Below are positions 17,215-25,564 of a DNA stretch of 64,000 nt, piece by piece. This DNA comes from Streptomyces avermitilis MA-4680 = NBRC 14893 (GTDB lineage: Bacteria > Actinomycetota > Actinomycetes > Streptomycetales > Streptomycetaceae), in contig NC_003155.5 in assembly GCF_000009765.2 (NCBI RefSeq), positions 2,666,001 through 2,730,000 of the forward strand, given 5' to 3'. Every line of letters begins with the position of its first letter. The first letter of the stretch is position 1. The position numbers and the translations under genes are program-made. The notes beneath the pieces were generated by a model. That model was not told the origin of the DNA, did not search any database, and saw nothing but the letters and a program-made list of their open reading frames with translations.

Positions 17215-18009
17215 ATGGATGCCGTACGTGCGGTCCTGATCGACATCGACGGTGTGCTCACCGTCTCGTGGAAGCCACTGCCCGGCGCGATCGAGGCGCT
17301 GCACCGGATCCGCGACGCCAGCCTCGGCGTGGTCCTGCTCACCAATACGACGTCCCGTACGCGCGCGTCGATCGCTGCGACACTGGGCGCCTCGGGCTTC
17401 CCGGTGAGCGCCGAGGACATCCTCACCGCACCCACCGCCACCGCGGCCCATCTCACCGACCACTGTCCCGGCGCCCGCTGCTCCCTGCTGAACAGCGGTG
17501 ACATCCGGGAGGACCTCGTCGGCGTGACCCTGCTCGACGACACCGACACCGTCCCGGACGTCGTCATCGTGGGCGGTGCCGGCCCAGAGTTCGACTACGC
17601 GGCGCTCAACCGGGTCTTCGGCCACCTCCAGCGGGGCGCCCGGCTGGTGGCGATGCACCGCAACCTGTACTGGCGCACCGACCGCGGACTGGATCTCGAC
17701 AGCGGTGCGTTCCTGCTCGGGCTGGAGCACGCCGCCGGCACTCGGGCCGAGATCACCGGCAAGCCGGCGCCCGCGTTCTTCGAGGCGGCGCTGACACGCC
17801 TCGGGGCCGGCCCCGGCCAGGCGGTCATGGTCGGCGACGACATCGAGTCCGACGTGCTCGCGGCACAGCGCACGGGTATCACCGGTGTCCTCGTCAAGAC
17901 CGGAAAATACCTGCCCGAAACGCACCACGCGGCGAGCGCACGGCCCGACCACGTCCTGGACTCCGTCGCGGATCTCCCCGCCCTGCTGGACTCCGTCGTG
18001 CGCCGCTAG
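17215..18009 (+). CDS. HAD-IIA family phosphatase (LHPP/NagD-like)
   Basis: A 264-residue haloacid-dehalogenase phosphohydrolase. The motifs are clear: LIDIDGVLT (motif I, nucleophile Asp and acid Asp), LLTNTTSRTRA (motif II), GKPAPAFFEAAL (Lys motif) and MVGDDIESDVLAA (motif IV Mg2+ site). The family includes NagD- and LHPP-like phosphatases of uncertain substrate. It follows a TPP riboswitch, so a thiamine-phosphate-related substrate is possible. Start choice matters: ATG 17215 is preceded by TATTGT six bases upstream, a leaderless promoter pattern that would bypass the riboswitch, whereas an in-frame GTG at 17170 lies on the riboswitch transcript but has atypical codons. I favour ATG. Confidence 0.85.
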   Translation: MDAVRAVLIDIDGVLTVSWKPLPGAIEALHRIRDASLGVVLLTNTTSRTRASIAATLGASGFPVSAEDILTAPTATAAHLTDHCPGARCSLLNSGDIREDLVGVTLLDDTDTVPDVVIVGGAGPEFDYAALNRVFGHLQRGARLVAMHRNLYWRTDRGLDLDSGAFLLGLEHAAGTRAEITGKPAPAFFEAALTRLGAGPGQAVMVGDDIESDVLAAQRTGITGVLVKTGKYLPETHHAASARPDHVLDSVADLPALLDSVVRR

Positions 18010-18049
18010 GGCCTGCCCGAGGGGTCACCCCCGGGCGTGCCCGCCTGCC

Positions 18050-18457
18050 TCAGCCCTCGTCCGGCGCCAGCCGCAACGAGATGGAGTTGATGCAGTACCG
18101 CTGATCGGTCGGGGTCGCATACCCCTCCCCCTCGAACACATGTCCGAGATGCGACCCGCAGCGAGCGCACCGCACCTCCGTCCGCACCATCCCGTGCGAA
18201 CGGTCGTCGATCAGCTCCACGGCGTCCGTGTTCTTCGGGTCGTAGAAGGACGGCCAGCCGCAGTGCGACTCGAACTTCTCGTTCGACGTGAAGAGCTCCG
18301 CGCCGCAGGCACGGCAGGAGTAGACGCCCTTCGTCCTGGTGTCCGTGTACTCACCCGTGAACGCCGGCTCCGTGCCGGCCTTGCGCAGGACCGCGTATTC
18401 GGCCGGGGTCAGCTCCGCGCGCCATGCCTCGTCCGGCTTTTCGATGTCGTACGACAC
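18050..18457 (-). CDS. msrB: peptide-methionine (R)-S-oxide reductase
   Basis: A 135-residue MsrB that repairs the R epimer of methionine sulfoxide in proteins with thioredoxin-supplied electrons. The two zinc-binding Cys pairs are CRAC and CARC, the substrate segment is HCGWPSFY, and the catalytic Cys122 sits in RYCINSISL at the C-terminus. The length is normal for the family. It lies 13 bases after murC on the same strand, so the two are probably cotranscribed. Confidence 0.95.
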   Translation of the reverse strand: MSYDIEKPDEAWRAELTPAEYAVLRKAGTEPAFTGEYTDTRTKGVYSCRACGAELFTSNEKFESHCGWPSFYDPKNTDAVELIDDRSHGMVRTEVRCARCGSHLGHVFEGEGYATPTDQRYCINSISLRLAPDEG

Positions 18458-18470
18458 GAGCCTCAGCCCC

Positions 18471-19865
18471 TCACTGCTTCGACAGACGGTCCAGGATCCG
18501 CGGGCCGAGCTCCGTCACGTCGCCCGCGCCCATGGTGAGAACCAGATCGCCCGGCCTCGCCATTCCCGCGATCACCGACGGGACCTCCGCCTTGTCGTGC
18601 ACCGGCGTCACGTCCGCGCCCGCCGCCCGCGCCGCCTCGATGATCAGCTCGCTCGTGATGCCCGGGATCGGGTCCTCGCGGGCCGGGTAGATGTCCAGGA
18701 CCACGGACGCGTCCGCGAGCGCCAGGGCCTGCCCCATCTCCTTGCCCAGCTCCTGCGTGCGCGAGAACAGGTGCGGCTGGAAGACGACCAGGATCCGTGC
18801 GTCACCCGCCGCCGCCCGCATCGCCTCCAGGTCCGCGGTCATCTCCGTCGGGTGGTGCGCGTACGAGTCGATGACCTGGACGCCCGCCTCCTCACCCTTG
18901 AGCTGGAGGCGCCGCTTCACCCCCGTGTAGGCGGCCAGGGCCGAAGCGAGGTCCGCGGCCGGGATGCCCAGCGCCACCCCCGCCGCGAGCGCCGCCACCG
19001 CGTTGTGCGCGTAGTGCCGGCCGGGGACCGACACCGTGAAGGTCAGCTCCGTGCCGTCGAGCAGGACCTCCACCTCGCTCTTCAGGCCCTGCGCGGTCAC
19101 GGACAGGACGCACACGTCGGCGTCCGCCGACTCGCCGTACGTCACCACCCGTACGCCGCTCGCCGTGACGCGCCGCGTCAGCTCCCGCGCGCCCTCGTGG
19201 TCCGCCGCGATCACCAGCGTGCCGCCCTCGGTGATGCGGTCCACGAAGGTCTCGAAGGACGCGTAGATCTCGTCCATGGACGCGTAGTTGGCGTGGTGGT
19301 CCAGCTCCACGTTCAGCACGATCGCCACGTCGGGCGCGTACTTGTGGAAGCTGCGGTCCGATTCGTCCGCCTCGGCGACGAAGATGTCGCCCTCGCCGTG
19401 CAGCGCGTTCGAGCCGGGGGCGTCCAGGTCGCCGCCGATCGCGTACGACGGGGCGAGGCCCAGCGTGGACAGCGACACCGCCAGCATCGACGTCGTGGTC
19501 GTCTTGCCGTGCGTGCCCGCCACCGCGATCGGGCGCAGGCCGTCCATCAGCCGGGCCAGGGCGTCCGAACGGTGGACGACCGGGATGCCCAGCTCCGCCG
19601 CGCGGGCCAGCTCCGGGTTGTCCGCGCGGATCGCGGAGGAGACGACGACGCACGTGGCGTCGTCGGCGAGGTGCTCGGCCGCGTGCCCGATGTGCACCGT
19701 CGCGCCCAGTGCCCGCAGGGCCTCGGCGGTCTCGGACTCCTTCGCGTCGCTGCCGGCCACCTTGGCCCCGCGCTGCGCGAGGATCTTCGCGATGCCCGAC
19801 ATCCCGGCGCCGCCGATCCCGATGAAGTGCGGTCGGTCCATGGCGGTAGGAAGACCGGGTGCCAT
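18471..19865 (-). CDS. murC: UDP-N-acetylmuramate--L-alanine ligase
   Basis: A 464-residue Mur ligase that adds L-Ala to UDP-MurNAc, the first step of the peptide stem of peptidoglycan. It starts HFIGIGGAGMSGIAKIL, the MurC-type nucleotide-sugar binding loop. The ATP loop is GTHGKTTTTSML, followed by FVAEADESDRSF and the ligase C-domain beginning DSYAHHPTEM. The length agrees with the family. murC is normally in the dcw cluster in many bacteria, but here it sits with msrB away from it, as I recall for other Streptomyces. No nearby mur or fts genes are visible in the window. Confidence 0.96.
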   Translation of the reverse strand: MAPGLPTAMDRPHFIGIGGAGMSGIAKILAQRGAKVAGSDAKESETAEALRALGATVHIGHAAEHLADDATCVVVSSAIRADNPELARAAELGIPVVHRSDALARLMDGLRPIAVAGTHGKTTTTSMLAVSLSTLGLAPSYAIGGDLDAPGSNALHGEGDIFVAEADESDRSFHKYAPDVAIVLNVELDHHANYASMDEIYASFETFVDRITEGGTLVIAADHEGARELTRRVTASGVRVVTYGESADADVCVLSVTAQGLKSEVEVLLDGTELTFTVSVPGRHYAHNAVAALAAGVALGIPAADLASALAAYTGVKRRLQLKGEEAGVQVIDSYAHHPTEMTADLEAMRAAAGDARILVVFQPHLFSRTQELGKEMGQALALADASVVLDIYPAREDPIPGITSELIIEAARAAGADVTPVHDKAEVPSVIAGMARPGDLVLTMGAGDVTELGPRILDRLSKQ

Positions 19866-19957
19866 GCGTGTTTCTCCCCAAGAGGTGCGACGAGCGGTAC
19901 GTGGTGCGACTAGCGGTACGACGATGCGCGCACTCCGGAGAGCGAGCGCGCCCCAAG

Positions 19958-20055
19958 CCTATGCCTTGCCGTACGGGCCCCGTGCAGGCGACGCCCCACG
20001 GGGCCGGCGGGCCTACGCCCTGCCGTGGGGGACCCGCGGGCCTACGCCTTGCTGT
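19958..20055. repeat. three imperfect 15-bp direct repeats overlapping a gene end
   Basis: CCTATGCCTTGCCGT (19958), CCTACGCCCTGCCGT (20012) and CCTACGCCTTGCTGT (20041) are direct repeats. The last copy covers the final codons of the minus-strand gene ending at 20042, so the other copies look like partial duplications of that 3' end. Confidence 0.55.
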
Positions 20056-20515
20056 GCGAGAAGAGCTTCAGCACCGGCACCCCCACCTTGTGGCGCGCTC
20101 TCGACGCCCAGTCGCGGTGGAAGAACTCCTCCACGTAGTGGGGGTCCGTCAGCACGATCACCTCGTCCGCGTCCACCTCGTCCACCAGCGCCTTCAGCGC
20201 GTCCAGCGGATGGTCCTCGATGAGGCGGCCCACCGCCTCGCTGCCGGATGCGTGCAGGGCGGCGAGGGACACCTCCAGAGCCTGCCCCCCGAGGGCCGCC
20301 GCGTCCTTGCCCTCCGGGGTCTCCCGCTCGTGCGCCGCCTCGTCCAGCTCACCCAGCGCGACGTCGTCGATGGCCCGCAGCAGCCGGTCCGCCTGATCAC
20401 CGCGGGGTTGCAGCAGTACGTGGAAGGAGACCGCCTCGTCGCCGTGCAGGGTGGTGACGAACTCCACGTCGGCGGACGTCAGAGCCTTCTCGATCATCAA
20501 TACGCTCGTGAACAC
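20042..20515 (-). CDS. conserved hypothetical protein upstream of murC
   Basis: A 157-residue acidic cytoplasmic protein without a motif I can name. It has a beta-alpha pattern ending DEVIVLTDPHYVEEFFHRDWASRARHKVGVPVLKLFSHSKA, reminiscent of a Rossmann or universal-stress-like fold, and an N-terminal EFVTTLHGDEAVSFHVLLQPRG. The GTG start at 20515 has AAGGGG upstream. It lies between the RibD-like reductase and murC on the same strand; the 176-bp gap to murC contains small repeats. I recall it as a usual neighbour of murC in Streptomyces, but no function can be claimed. Confidence 0.8.
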   Translation of the reverse strand: MFTSVLMIEKALTSADVEFVTTLHGDEAVSFHVLLQPRGDQADRLLRAIDDVALGELDEAAHERETPEGKDAAALGGQALEVSLAALHASGSEAVGRLIEDHPLDALKALVDEVDADEVIVLTDPHYVEEFFHRDWASRARHKVGVPVLKLFSHSKA

Positions 20516-20712
20516 GACTGGCGCCCCTTCTGCTGTGAAGGCCCGCGCGGGGCCTTCTCTCCTCCGCTGGGCCGCGAGGCCCTGCGGAAACCATCCTGCC
20601 CCGTAACCGCACGGAGTCTGCGAGATTTAGTGTGCCCAGCGGCAGCGGAACGGAACGGGTGATTCCGCTACGTGTCGGCCAGGGCCGGCGGTACCGGCCC
20701 CGGACCCGATGG

Positions 20713-21531
20713 TCAGCGGCGCCGGTACCGGCCGAACAGAAACCCGGCATCTTCCAGCAGGGAGACGAGTTCGAAGCGGGCCGGCACCGCCACCGACGGC
20801 CCTGAGGCGATGCGCTGCGCGTCGCCCGCGACGAGCATCGGGGAGAGGGCCAGACACATCTCGTCCAGCACACCGGCCGCGACCAGCTGGCCGAGCAGCC
20901 GCGGGCCGCCCTCCGTGAGCAGCCGGGTCATCCCGAGGTCGCCCAGGGCACGTACGGCGCGGGCCGGGTCCACGCCCCTGCCGTCCCCGGCCACCACCAC
21001 CCGCGCGCCCGCCTTCTCGGCGGCGGCGACCCGGTCGGGGGGTGCGGCGGCCCCGGTCAGGACGAGCGTGGGCACCAAGGCCGAGGTGAAGAGCGGAAGC
21101 GAGAAGTCCAGGTCCAGGCTCGCCGTCACCACGGCGATCGCGGGCGCGGGGCCCTGCCCGGCCGCCGCCCGCAGCTCCGCGAACTCCGCACGCGCGCGGG
21201 CCGGCCGGTACCCCTCCTGCCGTACCGTTTCCGCACCGACGACCACCACGTCCGCGAGCCCCCGAAGGGTGCCGAAGATCCGCATGTCGGCGGCGCTGGA
21301 GATGGGCTGCGAGCGGCCCTCGTGCTGGGCTGCCCCGTCGAGCGTGGTCACCATGTTGGCGCGCAGCCAGGGCGTACGGCCGCCGGGCCCGCCCGCGGCG
21401 CCGGCCCGGGGATACGCGTAGGCCGCGGCCAGCTCGTCGAGCCCCCACTCCCGGTCCGCCGCATCCGCGCCGGGAGCCCCTCCCGAGGCCTGGGCTGCTG
21501 TTTCTTCCGTCACAGGGAACAGGCGTCGCAT
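20713..21531 (-). CDS. RibD C-terminal-like pyrimidine reductase family protein
   Basis: A 272-residue protein of the riboflavin-biosynthesis reductase fold (dihydrofolate-reductase-like). Family features include LRANMVTTLDGAA near the N-terminus, DVVVVGAETVRQEGYRPAR, and the NADPH-binding LLTEGGPRLLGQLVAAGVLDEMCL. RibD-C enzymes reduce the ribosyl side chain of a riboflavin precursor, but lone copies like this may act on other substrates. ATG at 21531 (MRRLFPVTEE) is chosen; the longer open frame runs into the divergent zapE gene. It is divergent from zapE with a 37-bp gap. Confidence 0.87.
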   Translation of the reverse strand: MRRLFPVTEETAAQASGGAPGADAADREWGLDELAAAYAYPRAGAAGGPGGRTPWLRANMVTTLDGAAQHEGRSQPISSAADMRIFGTLRGLADVVVVGAETVRQEGYRPARARAEFAELRAAAGQGPAPAIAVVTASLDLDFSLPLFTSALVPTLVLTGAAAPPDRVAAAEKAGARVVVAGDGRGVDPARAVRALGDLGMTRLLTEGGPRLLGQLVAAGVLDEMCLALSPMLVAGDAQRIASGPSVAVPARFELVSLLEDAGFLFGRYRRR

Positions 21532-21568
21532 GACGTGCAGTGTGGCACGGCAACTAGAGTGGGGAACC

Positions 21569-22666
21569 GTGTCGTCCTCCACCGCCGCCTCCGGTATCGA
21601 TCCGATAGCCGAAGCGGCCCCGCTGTCCCTGTGCGCCCGTGCGCCGCACGTCCCCGCCGACCGGCTCGTCGCGGAGATGGTGCCGCCACCGCGCTTCGAC
21701 TCGGTCCGCTTCGCCACCTACATCCCGGACCCGAACCAGCCGAGTCAGACCGAGGCCGTCCGCGTCCTCGAAGACTTCGCCACCGGTCTGGGCGGGGCGC
21801 ACGCCTCCGGTTCCGGCAGGCGCAGGCTGTTCGGCTTCGGGAAGGCCCCGAAGACCCCGGCCGGCCCCCGCGGCGTCTACCTCGACGGCGGCTACGGCGT
21901 CGGCAAGACCCACCTGCTCGCCTCCCTCTGGCACGCCACCCCGGCCGAGCCCGAGCTGAAGGCCTTCGGCACCTTCGTGGAGCTGACGAACCTGGTCGGC
22001 GCGCTCGGCTTCCAGAAGACCGTGCAGACGCTGAGCGGCCACCGGCTGCTGTGCATCGACGAGTTCGAACTCGACGACCCGGGCGACACCGTTCTCGTGT
22101 CGACGCTGCTGGGCAAGCTGGTCGACGCGGGCGTCGCGCTGGCCGCCACCTCGAACACCCTGCCGGGCAAGCTCGGTGAGGGCCGGTTCGCGGCCGCCGA
22201 CTTCCTGCGCGAGATCCAGGGCCTGTCCGCACACTTCCGCCCCTTGCGCATCGACGGTGAGGACTACCGTCACCGCGGGCTGCCCGCGGCTCCGGCGCCG
22301 TACTCCGACGAGCAGGTGACGAAGGCGGCGTACGCCACCCCGGGGGCGTCCCTCGACGACTTCCCGCACCTGCTCGAGCACCTCGCCCGGGTCCACCCCA
22401 GCCGGTACGGCGCGCTGACCGACGGGCTCGGGGCCGTGTGCCTCACCGACGTCCAGCCGGTGCCGGACCAGTCGACGGCGCTGCGGCTCGTCGTGCTCGC
22501 GGACCGGCTCTACGACCGCGAGGTCCCGGTGCTCGCCTCGGGGCTGCCCTTCGACCAGTTGTTCAGCGAGGAGATGCTGAACGGCGGCTACCGCAAGAAG
22601 TACTTCCGTGCGATCTCCCGCCTCACCGCCCTCGCCCGCGACGCCAAGGGGCTCGTAGCGGCGTAG
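21569..22666 (+). CDS. zapE: AFG1/ZapE-like ATPase
   Basis: A 365-residue P-loop ATPase of the AFG1/ZapE family; E. coli ZapE acts at the division septum. The Walker A motif is GGYGVGKTHLLASL and Walker B is LLCIDEFELDD. The rest follows family patterns such as TSNTLPGKLGEGRFAAADFLREI and the C-terminal FDQLFSEEMLNGGYRKKYFRAISRL. The GTG start at 21569 has no strong ribosome site, but TAGAGT lies eight bases upstream, so the transcript may be leaderless. It is divergent from the RibD-like gene. Confidence 0.9.
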   Translation: MSSSTAASGIDPIAEAAPLSLCARAPHVPADRLVAEMVPPPRFDSVRFATYIPDPNQPSQTEAVRVLEDFATGLGGAHASGSGRRRLFGFGKAPKTPAGPRGVYLDGGYGVGKTHLLASLWHATPAEPELKAFGTFVELTNLVGALGFQKTVQTLSGHRLLCIDEFELDDPGDTVLVSTLLGKLVDAGVALAATSNTLPGKLGEGRFAAADFLREIQGLSAHFRPLRIDGEDYRHRGLPAAPAPYSDEQVTKAAYATPGASLDDFPHLLEHLARVHPSRYGALTDGLGAVCLTDVQPVPDQSTALRLVVLADRLYDREVPVLASGLPFDQLFSEEMLNGGYRKKYFRAISRLTALARDAKGLVAA

Positions 22667-22732
22667 CAACCCCAAACACGTTTGCTGCATGGGCGACTTC
22701 AAGCCATTCCCACCTCGGCTTTTGGGCTCTTC

Positions 22733-22749
22733 TTTACCTGAAATGTAAA
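22733..22749. promoter_or_regulatory. inverted repeat TTTAC-N7-GTAAA upstream of small exported protein
   Basis: TTTAC (22733-22737) and GTAAA (22745-22749) form a symmetric site in an AT-rich patch, followed by GTTAAC repeats near 22750 and 22777. The patch lies about 80 bases before the next gene and is a plausible operator or promoter element. This is the most AT-rich gap in the first half of the window. Confidence 0.4.
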
Positions 22750-22823
22750 GTTAACCCTGCAAACAACTTAGGCGCGTTAACGTAGTCAACGACGCCGAGT
22801 CGACGCAGCGGGAGAGGAGGCGC

Positions 22824-23216
22824 ATGGTGCGAGGTACGACGGTCCGGTTCGTGCTGACGATCCTCTCCACCGCCCTGCTGGCCCTGCAACTCTTCGCTCC
22901 CACCGCGTCCTTCGCGGCCACGCACAGCGACACCCACGCGTCCGCCCCCACAGCCTCGGGCGGATTCGTCGCCAAGCGCGCGGACGAGGTCGCCTCCTGC
23001 GGCGAGTCCGAACACCCTGCGGGCCCGACCGGCCCACTGCGCACCCGTGATCGCCACGGCGCCGCCGCGACCTCGGCCTCCGCGCCCCCCGTGCTGGTGT
23101 TCATGGGATACGGCTCCCCCGCCACGCACCCCACGGAGGCCGGTGCCGAGTCGCACCGCACCTCCAGATCCTCGACCGCCCACTCCCCCGCGGCACTTCA
23201 GGTGTTCCGCTGCTGA
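22824..23216 (+). CDS. small exported protein of unknown function
   Basis: A 130-residue protein with a clear signal peptide: basic start MVRGTTVR, hydrophobic FVLTILSTALLALQLFA, and a cleavage site near ASFA-ATHS (about residue 31). The mature part is hydrophilic, rich in Ser/Thr/His/Pro, with two Cys (one near residue 59, the other the last residue). ATG 22824 has GAGAGGAGG at good spacing. I cannot assign a function. It stands alone between zapE and carbonic anhydrase. Confidence 0.75.
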   Translation: MVRGTTVRFVLTILSTALLALQLFAPTASFAATHSDTHASAPTASGGFVAKRADEVASCGESEHPAGPTGPLRTRDRHGAAATSASAPPVLVFMGYGSPATHPTEAGAESHRTSRSSTAHSPAALQVFRC

Positions 23217-23364
23217 GCTGCCCCTTCGGGCACGAACCGGCACGACCCACCCTCACCACGCCACGTCCGCCGAGCGCGTAGACGTGGGGTCATGTCGTCG
23301 TACCCGCATCTGCCATGTTCTCGTACGCCGACGCGCCATCGAGGCGCGCCAGGAGGAACTGACA

Positions 23365-23946
23365 ATGCAGCCCCTCATCGATCATGCCCGTGCGCACGGA
23401 CAGCGCCCCGAGGAGTTCGCCCAGCTGGCCGAGGGCCAGTCACCGCAGGCCCTGTTCATCACCTGCTCCGACTCCCGGGTCGTCCCCGCCCTGATCACCG
23501 GCGCCCGGCCCGGTGAGCTCTTCGAACTGCGCACCGCCGGCAACATCGTCCCCCCGTACGCCGCCTCCCAGCACCCCACCAGCGAGGCGGCCACCATCGA
23601 GTACGCCGTCGAAGTGCTCAAGGTCACCGACGTGGTCGTCTGCGGCCACTCCCACTGCGGCGCGGTCGGCGCCCTGGTGCGCGGCGACGACCTGACCGCC
23701 GTACCCGCCGTGCGCGACTGGCTCGCACACGCGGCTCCCCGCCCGGCAGGCGCGGTCGAGGACCCCGCCGTCACCGAGGCGGTGCAGAGCCACGTCCTGA
23801 CCCAGCTGCTGCGCCTGCGCTCGTACCCGTGCGTCTCGGCGAAACTGACGAGTGGTCAACTACGGCTGCACGCCTGGTTCTACGAGGTGCACACCGGCTC
23901 CGTGCTGGCCCACCGTCCGCAGACCGACACCTTCACGGCCCTGTGA
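23365..23946 (+). CDS. beta-class carbonic anhydrase
   Basis: A 193-residue zinc enzyme interconverting CO2 and bicarbonate. The zinc ligands and Asp-Arg dyad are visible: Cys34, Asp36 and Arg38 in FITCSDSRVV, then His95 and Cys98 in CGHSHCGAVG. ATG at 23365 is preceded by AGGAGG eight bases upstream; the longer open frame upstream overlaps the exported-protein gene and is not coding. Its stop overlaps the start of the SulP transporter gene by four bases, so the two are translationally coupled, suggesting joint handling of bicarbonate. Confidence 0.95.
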   Translation: MQPLIDHARAHGQRPEEFAQLAEGQSPQALFITCSDSRVVPALITGARPGELFELRTAGNIVPPYAASQHPTSEAATIEYAVEVLKVTDVVVCGHSHCGAVGALVRGDDLTAVPAVRDWLAHAAPRPAGAVEDPAVTEAVQSHVLTQLLRLRSYPCVSAKLTSGQLRLHAWFYEVHTGSVLAHRPQTDTFTAL

Positions 23947-25433
23947 GCGCCGCCGTGCGGTCCCCGAACAGGTTCCTCGTGAAGTTCCCCCATCTGCGGC
24001 AGGACTTCGCCGCTTCCCTCGTCGTCTTCCTGGTGGCCCTGCCGCTGTGTGTCGGTGTGGCCGTCGCCTCCGGCGTGCCGGCCGAACTCGGGCTGGTCAC
24101 CGGCATCGTGGGCGGCATCGTCACCGGGCTGATGCGGGGCAGCAGTCTGCAGGTCTCGGGCCCGGCGGCCGGGCTGACCGTGCTGGTCTTCGAGGCCGTC
24201 CAGGAGTACGGGCTGCCCGCGCTCGGCGTCATCGTCCTGGCCACGGGTGCGCTCCAACTCCTCATGGGCGCCCTGAAGCTGGGGCGCTACTTCCGGGCCA
24301 TCTCGGTCTCCGTCGTCGAGGGCATGCTGGCCGGCATCGGGCTCGTCCTGATCGCGGGCCAGCTCTACTCGGTGGCCGGCGCCAAGGCCCCGGCCTCCGG
24401 CCTGGGCAAGATCGCCGGTCTGCCCGAGGCGCTCATAGCGGCGGCCCGGAGCACCGAGGCACTCGCCTCGCTCGCACTCGGCGCCGGGACCGTCGCCGTG
24501 CTCGTGCTGTGGCGGCGGCTGCCGCGCAAGGTGCGTACGGTACCGGCGCCGCTGGCCGCGGTCGGCCTGGCCACGCTCGCCGCCGCGGCGTTCGGCCTGC
24601 CGGTGGCGACCGTCGAGGTGAAGGGGCTGCTCGGTGCCGTCCAGCCGCCGTCCCTCACCGCCTTCGGCGACCTCGCGAGCGTCGGCCTCCTCGCCACGAT
24701 CGTCGCCTTCACCCTGATCGCGTCCGCCGAGTCGCTGTTCAGCGCGGCGGCCGTGGACCGGGCTGCACGACGGTCCGCGCACCCAGTACGACAACTGTTC
24801 AGCGCGGCGGCCGTGGACCGGCTGCACGACGGTCCGCGCACCCAGTACGACAAGACGGCGGTGATCGTGCGCAGCGCGGCCAACGTCCAGGCGGGCGCGC
24901 GGACGAAGGCGTCCCGTGTGCTGCACGGTGTCTGGCTGCTGCTGTTCGCCGCGCTGCTGCCGTCCGTGCTCGCGTACATCCCGATCCCGGCACTCGCGGG
25001 CATCCTGGTGCACGCCGGCGCCAAGCTCGTTCCCGTACGGGCGATCGTGACCCTGTGGCGCGAGCACCGCGGCGAGGCACTGATCCTCGTCGTCACCGCG
25101 GTGTCGATCGTCGCGGTGAGCATGTTCGAGGGCGTGCTGATCGGGCTCGCGCTGGCCGTCGTCAAGACGGCGTGGGAGGCCTCGCACGTACGCCTCGACG
25201 TCATCGACAAGGGTGCCGGGCCCGTCCAGGCGTACCTGTCCGGCAACGCGACCTTCCTGCGGCTGCCGAAGATCCTCGACAGCCTGGAGGCGCTGCCCCA
25301 GGACCGCCCGGTCGAGCTGGACCTGGCCGGGCTGCACCACCTGGACCACGCCTGCCGTACGGCCCTGGAGAACTGGGCCCAGCGGCACAGCGGGGCCGGG
25401 ACCGAGCCGGTGAAGGTCACCTCCGGTTCCTGA
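23943..25433 (+). CDS. SulP family anion (bicarbonate/sulfate) transporter with rearranged middle
   Basis: A 496-residue membrane transporter with about ten hydrophobic segments and a C-terminal STAS-like domain (PVELDLAGLHHLDHACRTAL). The N-terminus shows SulP features: ASLVVFLVALPLCVGVAVASG, and SGPAAGLTVLVFEAV. Being coupled to carbonic anhydrase, it probably carries bicarbonate. The oddity is residues 265-304: LFSAAAVDR is present twice, and the second unit ends DGPRTQYDK and jumps straight to TAVIVRSAANV. SulP proteins normally have a stretch with E-L-x-x-Q-G-x-G-N and G-x-x-P between those two points. That conserved piece (about 20 residues) is missing here, so function may be impaired or the sequence may be in error. 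Confidence 0.87.
   Translation: MSAAVRSPNRFLVKFPHLRQDFAASLVVFLVALPLCVGVAVASGVPAELGLVTGIVGGIVTGLMRGSSLQVSGPAAGLTVLVFEAVQEYGLPALGVIVLATGALQLLMGALKLGRYFRAISVSVVEGMLAGIGLVLIAGQLYSVAGAKAPASGLGKIAGLPEALIAAARSTEALASLALGAGTVAVLVLWRRLPRKVRTVPAPLAAVGLATLAAAAFGLPVATVEVKGLLGAVQPPSLTAFGDLASVGLLATIVAFTLIASAESLFSAAAVDRAARRSAHPVRQLFSAAAVDRLHDGPRTQYDKTAVIVRSAANVQAGARTKASRVLHGVWLLLFAALLPSVLAYIPIPALAGILVHAGAKLVPVRAIVTLWREHRGEALILVVTAVSIVAVSMFEGVLIGLALAVVKTAWEASHVRLDVIDKGAGPVQAYLSGNATFLRLPKILDSLEALPQDRPVELDLAGLHHLDHACRTALENWAQRHSGAGTEPVKVTSGS
24735..24853. repeat. 60-bp tandem duplication inside the SulP gene
   Basis: Unit 1 (24735-24794, 60 bp) and unit 2 (24795-24853, 59 bp) are identical except for one extra G in unit 1 after GTGGACCGG. 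The extra base restores the reading frame after the 59-bp duplication. Unit 1 is therefore translated out of the normal frame in its second half (AARRSAHPVRQ instead of LHDGPRTQYDK). Confidence 0.9.
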
Positions 25434-25440
25434 CGCCCTC

Positions 25441-25470
25441 GGGCCCGCCGGTACCCGTACCGGCGGGCCC
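25441..25470 (+). terminator. terminator after the SulP gene
   Basis: GGGCCCGCCGGTAC, two bases, then its exact complement form a 14-bp perfect stem eight bases after the transporter stop. No T-run follows; the CTCGCTTCT after it is only weakly T-rich. Confidence 0.75.
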
Positions 25471-25564
25471 CTCGCTTCTGGGGCCCCGGCGGAATTATCG
25501 TTGCAGGAGCAGACATGAAGGGGCCTCTCGAGGCATCCGGGGGCCTCTCGAAGAGGAGGTCGTC

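Noticed and set aside
18018..18040. CCCG-GGGGT / ACCCCCGGG hairpin between HAD and msrB as terminator
   Set aside because: Stem is imperfect and short; kept out because evidence is weak compared with the other terminators.
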